Assembly (NCBI GenBank): GCA_028284625.1
Contig: JANQRH010000008.1
Span: forward strand, 1 to 64,000
Length of the DNA stretch: 64,000 nt
Origin: Afifellaceae bacterium
Lineage (GTDB): Bacteria > Pseudomonadota > Alphaproteobacteria > Rhizobiales > Afifellaceae
Reading direction: 5' to 3'
Under the pieces are notes generated by a model, which was given only the letters and a program-made list of their open reading frames with translations, was not told the DNA's origin and ran no database searches. Made by a program: the position numbers and the translations under genes. Of this stretch, positions 17,520 through 26,542 are shown piece by piece; the first letter of the stretch is position 1, and every line of letters begins with the position of its first letter.

Positions 17520-17564
17520 ATCATAATCCGCGTGTCGGGGGTTCGAGTCCCTCCTCCGCTACCA
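17520..17564 (+). repeat. Right attachment repeat (partial tRNA-Met copy)
   Basis: Exact 45-bp copy of the 3' part of the tRNA-Met at 7833-7877, from the anticodon loop to CCA. The 5' half of a tRNA is absent, so it is not a functional tRNA gene. It marks the distal end of the island. Confidence 0.88.
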
Positions 17565-17826
17565 TCGAGCACGGTATCGCGCGCCGCGCCTTTCCGTCCT
17601 GCGATAGCGTAAACTGCTTTTTCTGAGGACGGGGTCGCCGATGAAGCGCTGCCTGACCCGATCCGCGAACGGGTGCTGCATTGCGGCAATCGGCAAACGC
17701 GGCTTCCCGGCCGGCGTTAGCTGGCATACCGCGATCGGATCAGGCTTGTAGAAATTTGCCGGGGCGCAGCAGCCAAGCTGCTCCGATCCGCCCGATCTCG
17801 TCATCGCATATGAGCGAAGACAGGAG

Positions 17827-18738
17827 TCACTGGGCGTCAGGCCGAGCATCGCGAAGCTGTGCCGGTGTGACACCGATCTGGCGACGCAGCATCGTCGTCA
17901 AGTGGCTTTGCGATGAGAACCCGGTCGCATAAGCGATTTCAGCAATCGGAAGACTGGTCGTTTGCAAGAGGGAGCGTGCCGTCTCAACGCGACGGTTCAG
18001 GACGAACCGATGCGGCGTCTCTCCGACCATGGATTTGAACGCCCGGCTGAACCGGTGCGTGACGACACCGGACAAGCGCGCAAGAGCTTCGACGGTGAGC
18101 TCAGAATCGAGATTGGCATCGATGTAGGTCAAAACGGAGCGCAGGGTTTTGTCGTCGAAGCTCTCCCCTCGGCCGGTCGATCGATGCGTCGTCGGCAGCC
18201 GCATCATTTCGACGAGCAAGACCATACACATGGCCTTGAGGTATTCGTTTGAAACGTCGTCGCGCACTATGTGGCGCCGAATGCGTTGAGCCAGCTCCGT
18301 AGTCAGCGGTTTCGGGCCGTCAATGATGACGCGGGGTTCCAATATGTCCGGCGAAACCTGAAGCGCGGCGGCGACATCCTGACGGATGGCGTCGAACTCA
18401 AATACATAGACCAGAACTTCCGGCGCGGACTCCGATTCACCGCGGAGAGGGAAGCTCGGCGGCGCGACGATGAACTCATAAGGGCGGCGCTCGTAGGGCC
18501 TCAACCGATCCCCGGCCAATGAACTGCGCCCCTCGTCGGCACCGAAGCTGATGCTCGCAAAGGACTGGTCCAACCGAACGTTTAGCCGACGCGGGCCGGC
18601 CGGCACTAACTCCACAAAAAAGTCGTCGAGGAGCACGCGCCGGCCCCATTCGGGAAGGTTGCCGCGCGGCGGTGCCAAGAGGTTCATCGCCTGTTTCATG
18701 GCCCTACAGGCTGCTCGGTTCGCTCCGTTCGTCGACAT
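17827..18738 (-). CDS. AraC-family transcriptional regulator
   Basis: 303 residues. The C-terminal third has the two helix-turn-helix units of AraC/XylS proteins (SELTVEALARLSGVVTHRFS; SLPIAEIAYATGFSSQSHL), ending in IGVTPAQLRDAR. The N-terminal 190 residues would be the sensor domain and are not diagnostic. GAAGG precedes the ATG at 18738. It is divergent from the stress cluster that starts at 18907, whose RclA- and RclC-like products suggest a role like that of the AraC regulator RclR in E. coli. That parallel is inference; the N-terminal cysteines used by RclR were not identified. Confidence 0.85.
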   Translation of the reverse strand: MSTNGANRAACRAMKQAMNLLAPPRGNLPEWGRRVLLDDFFVELVPAGPRRLNVRLDQSFASISFGADEGRSSLAGDRLRPYERRPYEFIVAPPSFPLRGESESAPEVLVYVFEFDAIRQDVAAALQVSPDILEPRVIIDGPKPLTTELAQRIRRHIVRDDVSNEYLKAMCMVLLVEMMRLPTTHRSTGRGESFDDKTLRSVLTYIDANLDSELTVEALARLSGVVTHRFSRAFKSMVGETPHRFVLNRRVETARSLLQTTSLPIAEIAYATGFSSQSHLTTMLRRQIGVTPAQLRDARPDAQ

Positions 18739-18906
18739 CGACCAACCTTCGGAGTCTTCCGGCTCGGTGTCCCGCGGTCAACCGCGTTCCTTGGTGGCCG
18801 GTGCCGCCGAGCTGTCTGAATCTGAAAAGTCGTAATCTGAAAGAGACCCACTCAGCGCGATGCCACTTTGCGTGACGCTTCGCAGCGCACGCCAGGAGAG
18901 GCATCC

Positions 18907-19164
18907 ATGAACACACTGCCGCAACAGGCGAACAGCGACTTAAGGCACGCTCTTGCCGCGCGTCGGCTCGATCGCTTCAGCCGCCTGATTGAGATGGATA
19001 CGCCTGACATCGTGCTCCGCAACGAGTGGCGCCTCGTAAGGGACGCGCTGCGAGGAGAGGGGGACCGCCTGACGCTCCAGACGGCGATCCTGCCCGAGCC
19101 GCATGCGTCGTATCCACGCGCCTTCCACACAACCACACGCTTCGCCGTCGACGGCGGGCTCTAG
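18907..19164 (+). CDS. Small hypothetical protein
   Basis: 85 residues beginning MNTLPQQANSDLRHALAARR, charged, with no signal peptide or membrane segment. GAGAGG at 18896-18901 suits the ATG at 18907; the frame is open further upstream without a better site. It is the first gene of the rightward cluster led by cytochrome P460. I do not recognise a family. The region LDRFSRLIEMDTPDIVLRNE suggests helix. It is probably real, judged by the ribosome site and spacing to the next gene. Confidence 0.5.
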   Translation: MNTLPQQANSDLRHALAARRLDRFSRLIEMDTPDIVLRNEWRLVRDALRGEGDRLTLQTAILPEPHASYPRAFHTTTRFAVDGGL

Positions 19165-19206
19165 CTCAGATCGCGCACAGAAATCAGCCAGCACAGGAGA
19201 CGAAGG

Positions 19207-19800
19207 ATGAAAGTACTGCATGCAGCACTGATTTTCGGGGTGGCCGTGGCTTCCGTCGACGCTTTGGCCCAGTCGCAGACCGCGATCGCTCCGGCTGAGT
19301 TCAACGCGGAGAACGCCGCGAAGCGTCCGGAAGGCTATCGTCAATGGATCTTCGTCGGCGCACCGCTGACGCCCAATGCCCTGAACGGGGGTGAGGCTCC
19401 CTTCCCAGAGTTTCACAACGTCTATGTCGAGCCGTCTGCCTTCGCGCACTACACGGAGACCGGCGCGTGGGCGGAGGGGACGCAGATCGTCAAGGAATTG
19501 GTGACCGTCCGCGAGAACGACAACGACGAGGTGGGCGCCACGCAGGAAGTGTCCGGCCGCGGCTACCAGCAGGGCGAGTTCGCGGGACTGGAGCTCACTG
19601 TAAAGGATTCCGCCCGCTTCCCCGATATGCCGGGCGGCTGGGCCTACTTCTCATTCGGTCACCATGCACCGCCTTACGCGGAGGAGGCCGCAGCATTCCC
19701 CGCCGATGCCTGCAACGCCTGCCATGAGGCGAGTGCGGAGACCGACTTCGTCTTCACGCAATTCTATCCGGTGCTTCGCGCTTTGGCCGCGGAGAAGTGA
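19207..19800 (+). CDS. Cytochrome P460 family protein
   Basis: 197 residues with a signal peptide (MKVLHAALIFGVAVASVDALA) and a single c-type haem site CNACH at about 169-173, followed by the family-typical TDFVFTQFYPVLRAL. Cytochromes P460 are periplasmic haem enzymes that oxidise hydroxylamine, and with it nitric oxide, to nitrite or nitrous oxide; many relatives are uncharacterised. The fold region GRGYQQGEFAGLELTVKD is also typical. A cupredoxin gene 600 bp downstream is a plausible electron acceptor. The haem-lysine crosslink residue cannot be fixed by eye. Confidence 0.85.
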   Translation: MKVLHAALIFGVAVASVDALAQSQTAIAPAEFNAENAAKRPEGYRQWIFVGAPLTPNALNGGEAPFPEFHNVYVEPSAFAHYTETGAWAEGTQIVKELVTVRENDNDEVGATQEVSGRGYQQGEFAGLELTVKDSARFPDMPGGWAYFSFGHHAPPYAEEAAAFPADACNACHEASAETDFVFTQFYPVLRALAAEK

Positions 19801-19850
19801 ATGCGGCCTGCGCCTCTGCAGATCCACCACGACGAGAACAGGAGACAGCA

Positions 19851-20390
19851 ATGAACCGTCACAGACATATCCTTCTCGCGGCCGCGGCAGCCGTTGTGCT
19901 CACCGTCACGCCCGCCAACGCAGAGAACGGCGTGCTGAACGATCTGGAGATCGCTCACGCTGCCTATACAGCCGGCGAGATCGACGTGCGCTACGCGCAT
20001 CTCGCGCTGGCGATCTCGGAGAACGCCAGCGTCCGCGAGTTCGCGGCAACGATGATTCGCGACCACTCGGCCGTGAACGAGGCTGCGTTGACACTTGTCG
20101 GGCAGCTCAACGTCACGCCGCAGGACAACGACCTCAGCCGCGTTCTCGTGGACACTGCGACGCAGAAGCGCGCGGAGTTGAAGGCCATGGAAGGGAAAGC
20201 GTTCGACTGTGCCTATGCACAGAACGAGCTTGTCTATCATCAGCTCGTGAACGAGACGGTCGAGGGGCACTTCATTCCGAGCGCGACCGTGCCGGAACTG
20301 AAGGCGCTCCTTTCCGAAGCCCTGGCGACATTCAAAGTGCACGAAGGCCATGCCGAACACATGGTCGCGGCGCTCGGCTGCAGCACCTGA
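19851..20390 (+). CDS. DUF4142 periplasmic protein
   Basis: 179 residues: a signal peptide (ILLAAAAAVVLTVTPANA) then an all-helical, ferritin-like DUF4142 domain. It carries paired markers such as EIDVRYAHLALAISENASVREFA, TMIRDHSAVNEAAL and HEGHAEHMVAAL. Proteins of this family are common in rhizobia near oxidative-stress genes, and no enzyme activity is established. GGAGACAGC precedes the ATG at 19851. It is one of a tight run of secreted proteins here (P460, DUF4142, cupredoxin). Confidence 0.75.
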   Translation: MNRHRHILLAAAAAVVLTVTPANAENGVLNDLEIAHAAYTAGEIDVRYAHLALAISENASVREFAATMIRDHSAVNEAALTLVGQLNVTPQDNDLSRVLVDTATQKRAELKAMEGKAFDCAYAQNELVYHQLVNETVEGHFIPSATVPELKALLSEALATFKVHEGHAEHMVAALGCST

Positions 20391-20398
20391 TCGCCGCC

Positions 20399-20758
20399 AT
20401 GTCGCGCCCATATCTCATAGCGTCATGCGGAATTGTCGCCGCTGCAATTGCTGCCGCGGCGTCGGTCGCAGCGGCGGACAACCGTCCTCACCGCGTTGTG
20501 GTCCGGAGCTTCGCTTTCGAGCAGCAACGCCTGGAAGTGAAGGTCGGCGACCGGGTCGAGTGGGTCAATGAGGATATCGCCCCCCACACCGCCACGGCCG
20601 TTAGCGGGGAATGGGACACCGGGGCGCTGACCCGGGGCCAATCAGCCGCCATCAGTTTTGGGGCACCGGGGACCTTTGCCTACCGGTGCGCGTACCACCC
20701 GCAAATGCGCGCGACCATCGTCGTAACCGAAACAGAAGCCGACGGGGCAGCGCACTAG
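20399..20758 (+). CDS. Cupredoxin (plastocyanin/amicyanin-like)
   Basis: 119-residue secreted type 1 copper protein. A signal peptide (SCGIVAAAIAAAASVAAA) is followed by one beta-sandwich domain. The ligands are clear: His in DIAPHTATAV, then Cys, His and Met in YRCAYHPQM. Such proteins carry single electrons in the periplasm. The start at 20399 lies 8 bp after the DUF4142 stop. With cytochrome P460 upstream, an electron-transfer partnership is likely but not proven. Confidence 0.85.
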   Translation: MSRPYLIASCGIVAAAIAAAASVAAADNRPHRVVVRSFAFEQQRLEVKVGDRVEWVNEDIAPHTATAVSGEWDTGALTRGQSAAISFGAPGTFAYRCAYHPQMRATIVVTETEADGAAH

Positions 20759-20799
20759 CGCGCTGACCATCCCCACGCAAACGCCAGGAGGCGAGAGCC

Positions 20800-21288
20800 A
20801 TGTCCAACACAGTCATTAGCCAATCCAACGACCGGCCGATCGCCGGCATCCCGGCATCTGTGCTTTCCCAGATCGGCCGCTACGCAACGCTCTACGGCCT
20901 GGTCATCGTGTTCGGCTGGATCGGCGCGATGAAGTTTACGGCCTATGAGGCAGCCGCGATTGAGGGTCTCGTCGCATCCAGCCCGCTGCTGTCGTGGCTT
21001 TACATGATCTTCGACCAGCGCGGCGCCGCCAACCTCATCGGCACCGTTGAGATATCAACCGCGCTGCTTCTGGCCCTGCGGCCGTGGTCGCCATTGGCCG
21101 GGGCGATCGGCGCGTTGTTCGTTGTGGCGACCACGGCCGTCACGCTGAGCTTCTTGCTCACGGCGCCCGGCTGGGAACCGTCGCTCGGTGGTTTTCCAGC
21201 ATTGTCGGTGGTGCCTGGGCAGTTCCTCTTGAAGGACACGGTGCTTCTCGGTGCGGCCATGTGGATCCTCTGCGACGCCGTTCGCTAG
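20800..21288 (+). CDS. DUF417 / RclC (YkgB)-like inner-membrane protein
   Basis: 162 residues with about four membrane helices. The pattern YGLVIVFGWIGAMKFTAYEAAAI, SSPLLSW and GTVEISTALLLALRPWSP is the DUF417 signature. The E. coli relative RclC is part of the rclABC reactive-chlorine resistance locus. Here an RclA-like flavoprotein gene lies 3.7 kb downstream on the same strand and an AraC regulator upstream, so the locus recalls rclR-rclABC with extra periplasmic redox proteins. GGAGGCGAGAGCC precedes the ATG. Confidence 0.82.
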   Translation: MSNTVISQSNDRPIAGIPASVLSQIGRYATLYGLVIVFGWIGAMKFTAYEAAAIEGLVASSPLLSWLYMIFDQRGAANLIGTVEISTALLLALRPWSPLAGAIGALFVVATTAVTLSFLLTAPGWEPSLGGFPALSVVPGQFLLKDTVLLGAAMWILCDAVR

Positions 21289-21397
21289 CGCGGGCGCATG
21301 TGGGCGGCGCGTCCTCCTCCCGCGCGCCGCCCACCCGCCCAAAGGGAGAGCGACGGACAACACGCAACACAGACGGGGCAACAGAAGGAGCAAGACA

Positions 21398-22127
21398 ATG
21401 ACAGCCACGACTTGCGGGCATCACCAATGCGAGACCAACGTGATCGATATCAGGCGCCGTCGCCTTCTAAAGGGCATGGCGGGCGTCGCTGCGGCCGGTG
21501 TTGCGCTTGCGGCATCCGACACGCAAGCCGCCACCGAAGCGGCGCGGCAGCAATATGCCGATCCTGCCGAACCCGCATTGCCCACGCGGCCGTTTGAGGT
21601 CGATCTCAAAAACACTGCTTTGGTGGTCACCGATCCGCAGGTCGATTTTCTTTCGCCCGACGGCGTGACCTGGGGTGTGGTCGGTGAAAGCGTGAAGGAG
21701 CAACAGACCGTCAGGAATATCGAGAAGCTCTTCATCGCGGCCAGGCCCGCTTGATCTGGACGGTTTTGTTGGATCGGGCGCCGATTGGATGCCGCAATAC
21801 AAAAAATACATCGACGATGGTGAGACTGTCGTGACGTCGCCGCACAAGGTCTACGGACCGGAGCAGAACGATCTCAATCTGCAGCTCCGCAAGCGCGGGA
21901 TCGACCGGGTGATCCTGGCCGGCATGTCGGCGAATCTCTGCGTGCAGGCGCACCTCTATGAGCTCCTGGAGCAGGGGTATGAGGTCGCCGTCGTTCGCGA
22001 CGCCACCGCTGGCGCCAAAGTACCGGAGGGCGATGGCTATCTCGCCGCGCTCATCAACTTCCGCTTCGTCGCAAGCGCCGTGTGGTGGACCGACGAAGCG
22101 GTGACCGCGATCCAGGCCGCCGCGTAG
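21398..22127 (+). pseudogene. Cysteine hydrolase (isochorismatase family), internally deleted and frameshifted
   Basis: The first part (21398-21754) has a Tat-like leader (RRRRLLKGMAGVAAAGVAL) and the catalytic Asp region NTALVVTDPQVDFLSPDG, then stops after KLFIAARPA. In another frame from 21744 the family sequence resumes (GPLDLDGFVGSGADWMPQY) and runs to 22127 with the lysine in SPHKVYG and the nucleophile cysteine in AGMSANLCVQ. Compared with intact relatives, a segment of roughly 35-40 codons between the halves is missing and the frame is shifted. All three triad residues survive but cannot be made as one protein. AGAAGGAG precedes the ATG at 21398. Confidence 0.82.
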
Positions 22128-22225
22128 ATCGACCGCGGCACATCAAGCACACGCCGGGCGTGACGCCGGATCTGCCTAAGGGAGCAGCCGGGGGCTCGCG
22201 CATCCGAATTGAAAGGAACTTCGAC

Positions 22226-23194
22226 ATGAACCGCATAACCAGACAATTGGCGCTTGCCGCAGCGTTGGCACTGGCGATGCCATTCACAGTGGTTGGCGCC
22301 GCGACCGGGGAGACACCGGAAAGCCGCGTCCACTACCGCAGCGAAACGATCGATGGCCTTGAGATCGCCTATCGGGAGGCCGGCGACCCGTCACGGCCAA
22401 CGGTTCTGCTTCTGCACGGCTTCCCGACGTCGTCGCACATGTTCCGCAATCTCATTCCGGAGCTTGCGACGCGCTATCACGTGCTGGCGCCCGACTATCC
22501 GGGCTTCGGCGCGTCAGCGATGCCGTCGGCCGACGCGTACGAATATTCCTTCGCTGGCATCGCGAGGACTGTGACCGAACTTCTCAACCGAAAGGGCGTG
22601 GATCGCTACACCGTCTATCTCATGGATTACGGGGCTCCGGTCGGCTACCGGATGTTCGCCGCCGATCCAACGCGCGTCTCAGCCTTCATTATCCAGAACG
22701 GCAATGCTTACGAAGAAGGTCTTCGCGCGTTCTGGGACCCGATCAAGGCCTATTGGGCTGATCCATCAAAGGAGAACGGCGACGCGCTTCGCGGCTTCCT
22801 GACACTGGATGCGACCAAGTGGCAGTTCACGCACGGCACGCAGAATCCGGAATGGATCAGTCCCGACAATTACTGGCACGTTCAATATCTCCTCGACCGG
22901 CCGGGCAATCAGGAGGTTCAGCTTGAGCTGTTCCTCGACTACGGAACGAACGTCGCGGAATATCCGAAATGGCAGGCGTTGTTTCGCGAGGTTCAACCGC
23001 CGGCGCTCCTGGTGTGGGGCCAGAACGACCAGATCTTTCCTGCCGAAGGCGCTCATCCCTACAAGCGCGATCTGGCCGATCTGGAGTTCCATCTCCTCGA
23101 TACCGGGCACTTCGCGCTTGAGGAATACGGCCCGGAGATCGCCACGCGGATGCTCAGCTTCCTGGATCGCGTGACGGACAGCGCGACGAACTGA
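22226..23194 (+). CDS. Alpha/beta hydrolase with Asp nucleophile (dehalogenase / epoxide-hydrolase type), exported
   Basis: 322 residues with a signal peptide ([19 protein letters not shown]). The oxyanion motif is [13 protein letters not shown], the nucleophile elbow is [11 protein letters not shown] with Asp134 instead of Ser, and the catalytic His is in [11 protein letters not shown]. An aspartate nucleophile points to haloalkane or haloacetate dehalogenases or epoxide hydrolases, so the substrate may be a halogenated or oxidised by-product. That would suit a reactive-halogen response, but this is inference. GAAAGGAAC precedes the ATG at 22226. Confidence 0.82.
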   Translation: MNRITRQLALAAALALAMPFTVVGAATGETPESRVHYRSETIDGLEIAYREAGDPSRPTVLLLHGFPTSSHMFRNLIPELATRYHVLAPDYPGFGASAMPSADAYEYSFAGIARTVTELLNRKGVDRYTVYLMDYGAPVGYRMFAADPTRVSAFIIQNGNAYEEGLRAFWDPIKAYWADPSKENGDALRGFLTLDATKWQFTHGTQNPEWISPDNYWHVQYLLDRPGNQEVQLELFLDYGTNVAEYPKWQALFREVQPPALLVWGQNDQIFPAEGAHPYKRDLADLEFHLLDTGHFALEEYGPEIATRMLSFLDRVTDSATN

Positions 23195-23290
23195 GGCCGC
23201 GCCAATTTCGCTGCGCTGGCCCCTGGCCGGCGCGGCGTTGCGGGCCACACCATGTCCAGCCGCCGGCGGCGGCCCCGGATGGAGCACGAC

Positions 23291-24958
23291 ATGCAAGACC
23301 AGGCTGTGACGATACCCCGGCGTGCCGACGACCACTCGCCGTTCCATGTCGGCGAGCGGCAAGTCCAAGAGCGACTCGGTGTGCGCGACATCGAGTTCTG
23401 GGCCCGGAAAATCGTGCGCAACGACCTCCCGCCGGAGCACAGGGCCTTTCACACCTCCTTGCCGTTTCTCATCGCCGCCGCCCGCGATGCGGAGGGGCGA
23501 CCATGGGCAACGCTCTTGACTGGGCCAGACGGATTCGTGACGTCGCCGGATTCCCACTCGCTTGTTATCAAGGCGATGCCCGCGGGCGGCGATGGTTTGG
23601 AGACGGCGCTGACGCCTGGTGCCGACCTCGGAATCCTCGGCATTGAATTCGCGACGCAAAGGCGCAACCGCGTCAACGGCCGCATCTCCGAGAATGGCTC
23701 AGACGGCGTTGTCTTCAAGGTGGATCAATCGTTCGGCAATTGCCCTCAATACATAAGAGAGCGGCAATGGCGGCGCGAACCGGATGCCTCACCTGCAACA
23801 CCACTGCGAAGCAAGCGCCTAACATCGTCCCAGAAAGACTGGATCGCGTCGTCCGATACGTTCTTCATCGCCAGCGGCTATCGTGGCGCGGGCGAGGATG
23901 CGGCCTTCGGCATGGACGCCTCGCACCGTGGCGGCGATCGCGGCTTCGTCCGTGTGATCGATGGCACGCAGCTGGAGTTCCCGGATTACGCCGGCAACAA
24001 CCACATGAACACGATCGGCAATCTTGAGCTCGATCCAAGGGCCGGGCTGCTCTTCGTCGATTTTGAGACCGGAGGCCTGCTCCAGCTGACAGGACGGACG
24101 CAGATTGACTGGAAGCCCGACACGGGAGCGCATGCCGCCGGCGTGCAGCGTGTGATCTCTTTGGAGATCGATGAGGTTATCGAACTGCCCGGTGCGGTCC
24201 CGCTTCGTTGGGATGCGGACGCTGCATCGGTGCGGTCGCTGCGGTTGATCGACAAAACCCGCGAAAGCGACGACGTGACCTCATTTGTGTTCGCATCCCG
24301 CGATGGCGGACCATTGCCGGCGTTCAAGGCGGGCCAGCACCTGCCAATCGAGTTGTACGTGCCGGGGTTCAAAGAGCCGGTCCGTCGCACCTATTCGCTG
24401 TCAGGTGCGCCATCGACCAGCCGCTACCGCATAAGTGTGAAGCGCCAGCCCCTGGGCGTCGCGTCGCGCTATCTGCACGATAACGTCGAAGCTGGGACGA
24501 TTCTGAACGCCCGCAAACCGGCCGGCAGCTTTGTCTTGCCCCGCGGCAAGTACCCCGTCGTTCTGATCAGCGCTGGGGTCGGTCTCACACCGCTGGTGAG
24601 CATGCTGCAAGCGCTTAAGGCGGAGGAGGGGGCTCGACCGGTTTGGTTCATCCACGGCGCGCGCGACGGCCGCCACCATCCTTTGGCCGAGGAGGTTCGG
24701 GACCTGGCGGCGCGGCGCGCAAACATAAATGTTCATGTGGCCTATAGTCGTCCTCGCGCCGGCGACTGCCTGGGTGAGGACTATCACTCGGAAGGCCGCA
24801 TCGACGGCGCGCTTCTCGCAAGCCTGACAAAGGCTGCCGATGTACATTACTTCATATGCGGCCCGTCGCGCTTCATGGCGGATATTCAGGAGGCGCTGGA
24901 GTGTCAGGACATTCCAGCGGAGCGCATCCATTCAGAATCGTTCGGGCCAGCGAGCTGA
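23291..24958 (+). CDS. PNPOx-like flavoprotein fused to FNR-type reductase
   Basis: About 555 residues in two parts. The first 320 are a split-barrel pyridoxamine-phosphate-oxidase-like domain (FHTSLPFLIAAARDAEG; DYAGNNHMNTIGNLE; GLLFVDFETGGLLQLTGR). The rest is a ferredoxin-NADP reductase module with the FAD motif RRTYSLSG, the nucleotide motif ISAGVGLTPLVSML and HYFICGPSRFM. It ends at FGPAS, so the C-terminal 2Fe-2S domain seen in some relatives is absent. GGAG lies six bases before the ATG at 23291; ATGs at 23252 and 23279 are also in frame. A likely flavin redox enzyme driven by NAD(P)H. Confidence 0.82.
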   Translation: MQDQAVTIPRRADDHSPFHVGERQVQERLGVRDIEFWARKIVRNDLPPEHRAFHTSLPFLIAAARDAEGRPWATLLTGPDGFVTSPDSHSLVIKAMPAGGDGLETALTPGADLGILGIEFATQRRNRVNGRISENGSDGVVFKVDQSFGNCPQYIRERQWRREPDASPATPLRSKRLTSSQKDWIASSDTFFIASGYRGAGEDAAFGMDASHRGGDRGFVRVIDGTQLEFPDYAGNNHMNTIGNLELDPRAGLLFVDFETGGLLQLTGRTQIDWKPDTGAHAAGVQRVISLEIDEVIELPGAVPLRWDADAASVRSLRLIDKTRESDDVTSFVFASRDGGPLPAFKAGQHLPIELYVPGFKEPVRRTYSLSGAPSTSRYRISVKRQPLGVASRYLHDNVEAGTILNARKPAGSFVLPRGKYPVVLISAGVGLTPLVSMLQALKAEEGARPVWFIHGARDGRHHPLAEEVRDLAARRANINVHVAYSRPRAGDCLGEDYHSEGRIDGALLASLTKAADVHYFICGPSRFMADIQEALECQDIPAERIHSESFGPAS

Positions 24959-25015
24959 TCGAGGCGCGGACCGGCGAGGACAATCGCGTAAGCTCGCAGA
25001 TACAGGGAGGGCCAG

Positions 25016-26401
25016 ATGTCGAAACGATTTGACGCAATCATCGTCGGCACAGGTCAGGCTGGCCCGTCGCTGGCGGCCCGGATGACGCAGGCGGGGCACA
25101 AGGTCGCCATCATCGAGCGAAAGCTCTTTGGCGGTACGTGCGTGAATGTCGGGTGCACGCCGACAAAGACGTTGGTTGCGAGTGCCAGAGCTGCGCACAT
25201 GGCGCGCCGCGCGGCTGATTTCGGCGTCGCCATCAGCAGCTCGGTTGCGGTGGATATGAAGAAGGTCAAGGCCCGCAAGGATGCGGTCGTCCGGCAGTCG
25301 AACGAAGGCGTGACCAATTGGCTTAAAGGCATGGACGGACTGACCGTCTACGAAGGCCACGGTCGCTTGGAAAGCGCGTCTTCTGTGCGTGTCAACGGAG
25401 ATGTGCTCGAGGCCGACAAAATCGTCCTGAATGTCGGAGGCCGCGCGCACATCCCTGACATGCCGGGCGTTGATACGACGCCGTTTCTCACGAACTCCGG
25501 TATGATGGAGCTCGATGAGCTGCCCGAGCATCTGATCGTGGTCGGTGGCAGCTACATCGGGTTGGAGTTTGCTCAGATGTACCGCCGCTTCGGCAGCCGC
25601 GTGACGGTCGTGGAACGGAGCGATCGATTGATCACCCGCGACGACGTGGACGTCTCCGAGGCTGTGGACGATATTCTGGTGGCCGAAGGCACTGATGTAA
25701 GGCTCAACGCGAACTGCATCGCGTTGGCCCTAAGAGGTGACCAAATCGCCGTTACAGCCGACTGTCCGCCGGGGCCGGAGGAGATCGTCGGCAGCCACGT
25801 GCTTCTGGCTGTCGGCCGTCGTCCCAACACCGACGATCTGGGTCTCGACAAAGCCGGCGTGGAGACCGACGCGCGCGGTTTCGTTACTGTCGACGATCAG
25901 CTTCGCACCAACGTGCCCGGCATCTGGGCGATCGGCGATGTCAACGGCCGCGGCGCGTTCACGCACACGTCCTACAACGACTTTGAGATCGTCGCCGCCA
26001 ACCTGCTCGACGGCGAGTCAAGGCGCGTTACCGATCGCATCACGGCGTACGGATTGTTTATCGACCCGCCGTTGGGACGCGTTGGGATGACTGAACGCGA
26101 AGTGCGCGAGTCGGGACGCAAGGCGCTGATCGGGAAGATGATGATGACGCGGGTCGGGCGAGCCCGGGAGCGCGGCGAGACGCAAGGATTCATGAAGGTC
26201 CTGGTCGACGCGGAGTCCAAACACATCCTCGGAGCGGCGGTGCTCGGCATCGGCGGTGATGAGGTCGTTCAATCGGTTCTCAACGTCATGTATGCCGGCG
26301 CGCCGTACATGGTGATGCAGCGTGCCGTACACATCCACCCGACGGTCACCGAACTGATCCCGACCATGTTGGGCGATCTTCAGCCGCTGGAAGCGGCCTG
26401 A
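25016..26401 (+). CDS. RclA-like pyridine nucleotide-disulfide oxidoreductase
   Basis: 461-residue flavoprotein of the mercuric-reductase branch. FAD binding is at IIVGTGQAGPSLA, the redox-active pair Cys42/Cys47 is in GGTCVNVGCTPTK, the NAD(P) site is IVVGGSYIGLEFAQMY and the dimer interface is VHIHPTVTELIP. The terminal Cys pair of true mercuric reductases is missing. E. coli RclA is a copper(II) reductase protecting against hypochlorous acid, and the DUF417/RclC-like gene upstream supports that assignment. ACAGGGAGGG precedes the ATG. Confidence 0.85.
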   Translation: MSKRFDAIIVGTGQAGPSLAARMTQAGHKVAIIERKLFGGTCVNVGCTPTKTLVASARAAHMARRAADFGVAISSSVAVDMKKVKARKDAVVRQSNEGVTNWLKGMDGLTVYEGHGRLESASSVRVNGDVLEADKIVLNVGGRAHIPDMPGVDTTPFLTNSGMMELDELPEHLIVVGGSYIGLEFAQMYRRFGSRVTVVERSDRLITRDDVDVSEAVDDILVAEGTDVRLNANCIALALRGDQIAVTADCPPGPEEIVGSHVLLAVGRRPNTDDLGLDKAGVETDARGFVTVDDQLRTNVPGIWAIGDVNGRGAFTHTSYNDFEIVAANLLDGESRRVTDRITAYGLFIDPPLGRVGMTEREVRESGRKALIGKMMMTRVGRARERGETQGFMKVLVDAESKHILGAAVLGIGGDEVVQSVLNVMYAGAPYMVMQRAVHIHPTVTELIPTMLGDLQPLEAA

Positions 26402-26542
26402 CGTGGTAAAGTACTAGCGGGTGGAGGCGCGGCTATGTTCGCTACAGCGGCCGGCGGTCTTCCTTCAGGCCGCAGGCTCTCGTAGGTTACCGATGGGTGC
26501 TGCAGAGCGCACCTTGTTTGTTACGCACCGAGGGAGTGAACG

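Larger units (their letters stand above)
7878..17564. mobile_element. tRNA-Met-associated genomic island (about 9.7 kb, no integrase seen)
   Basis: Bounded by the intact tRNA-Met on the left and a 45-bp copy of its 3' end on the right. Cargo: a SorC-type regulator, a type I sulfatase, a binding protein, two permeases, an ATPase and a GntR-LacI regulator, forming one uptake and desulfation module. A WD40-repeat remnant lies next to the left end. No recombinase gene is found, so the element is decayed or was mobilised in trans. Extent is inferred from the repeats. Confidence 0.7.

Noticed and set aside
17435-17727. Short open frames over the right attachment repeat (reading NPRVGGSSPSSAT or GGGTRTPDTRIM)
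   Set aside because: These are translations of the tRNA 3' fragment, a common false gene call.
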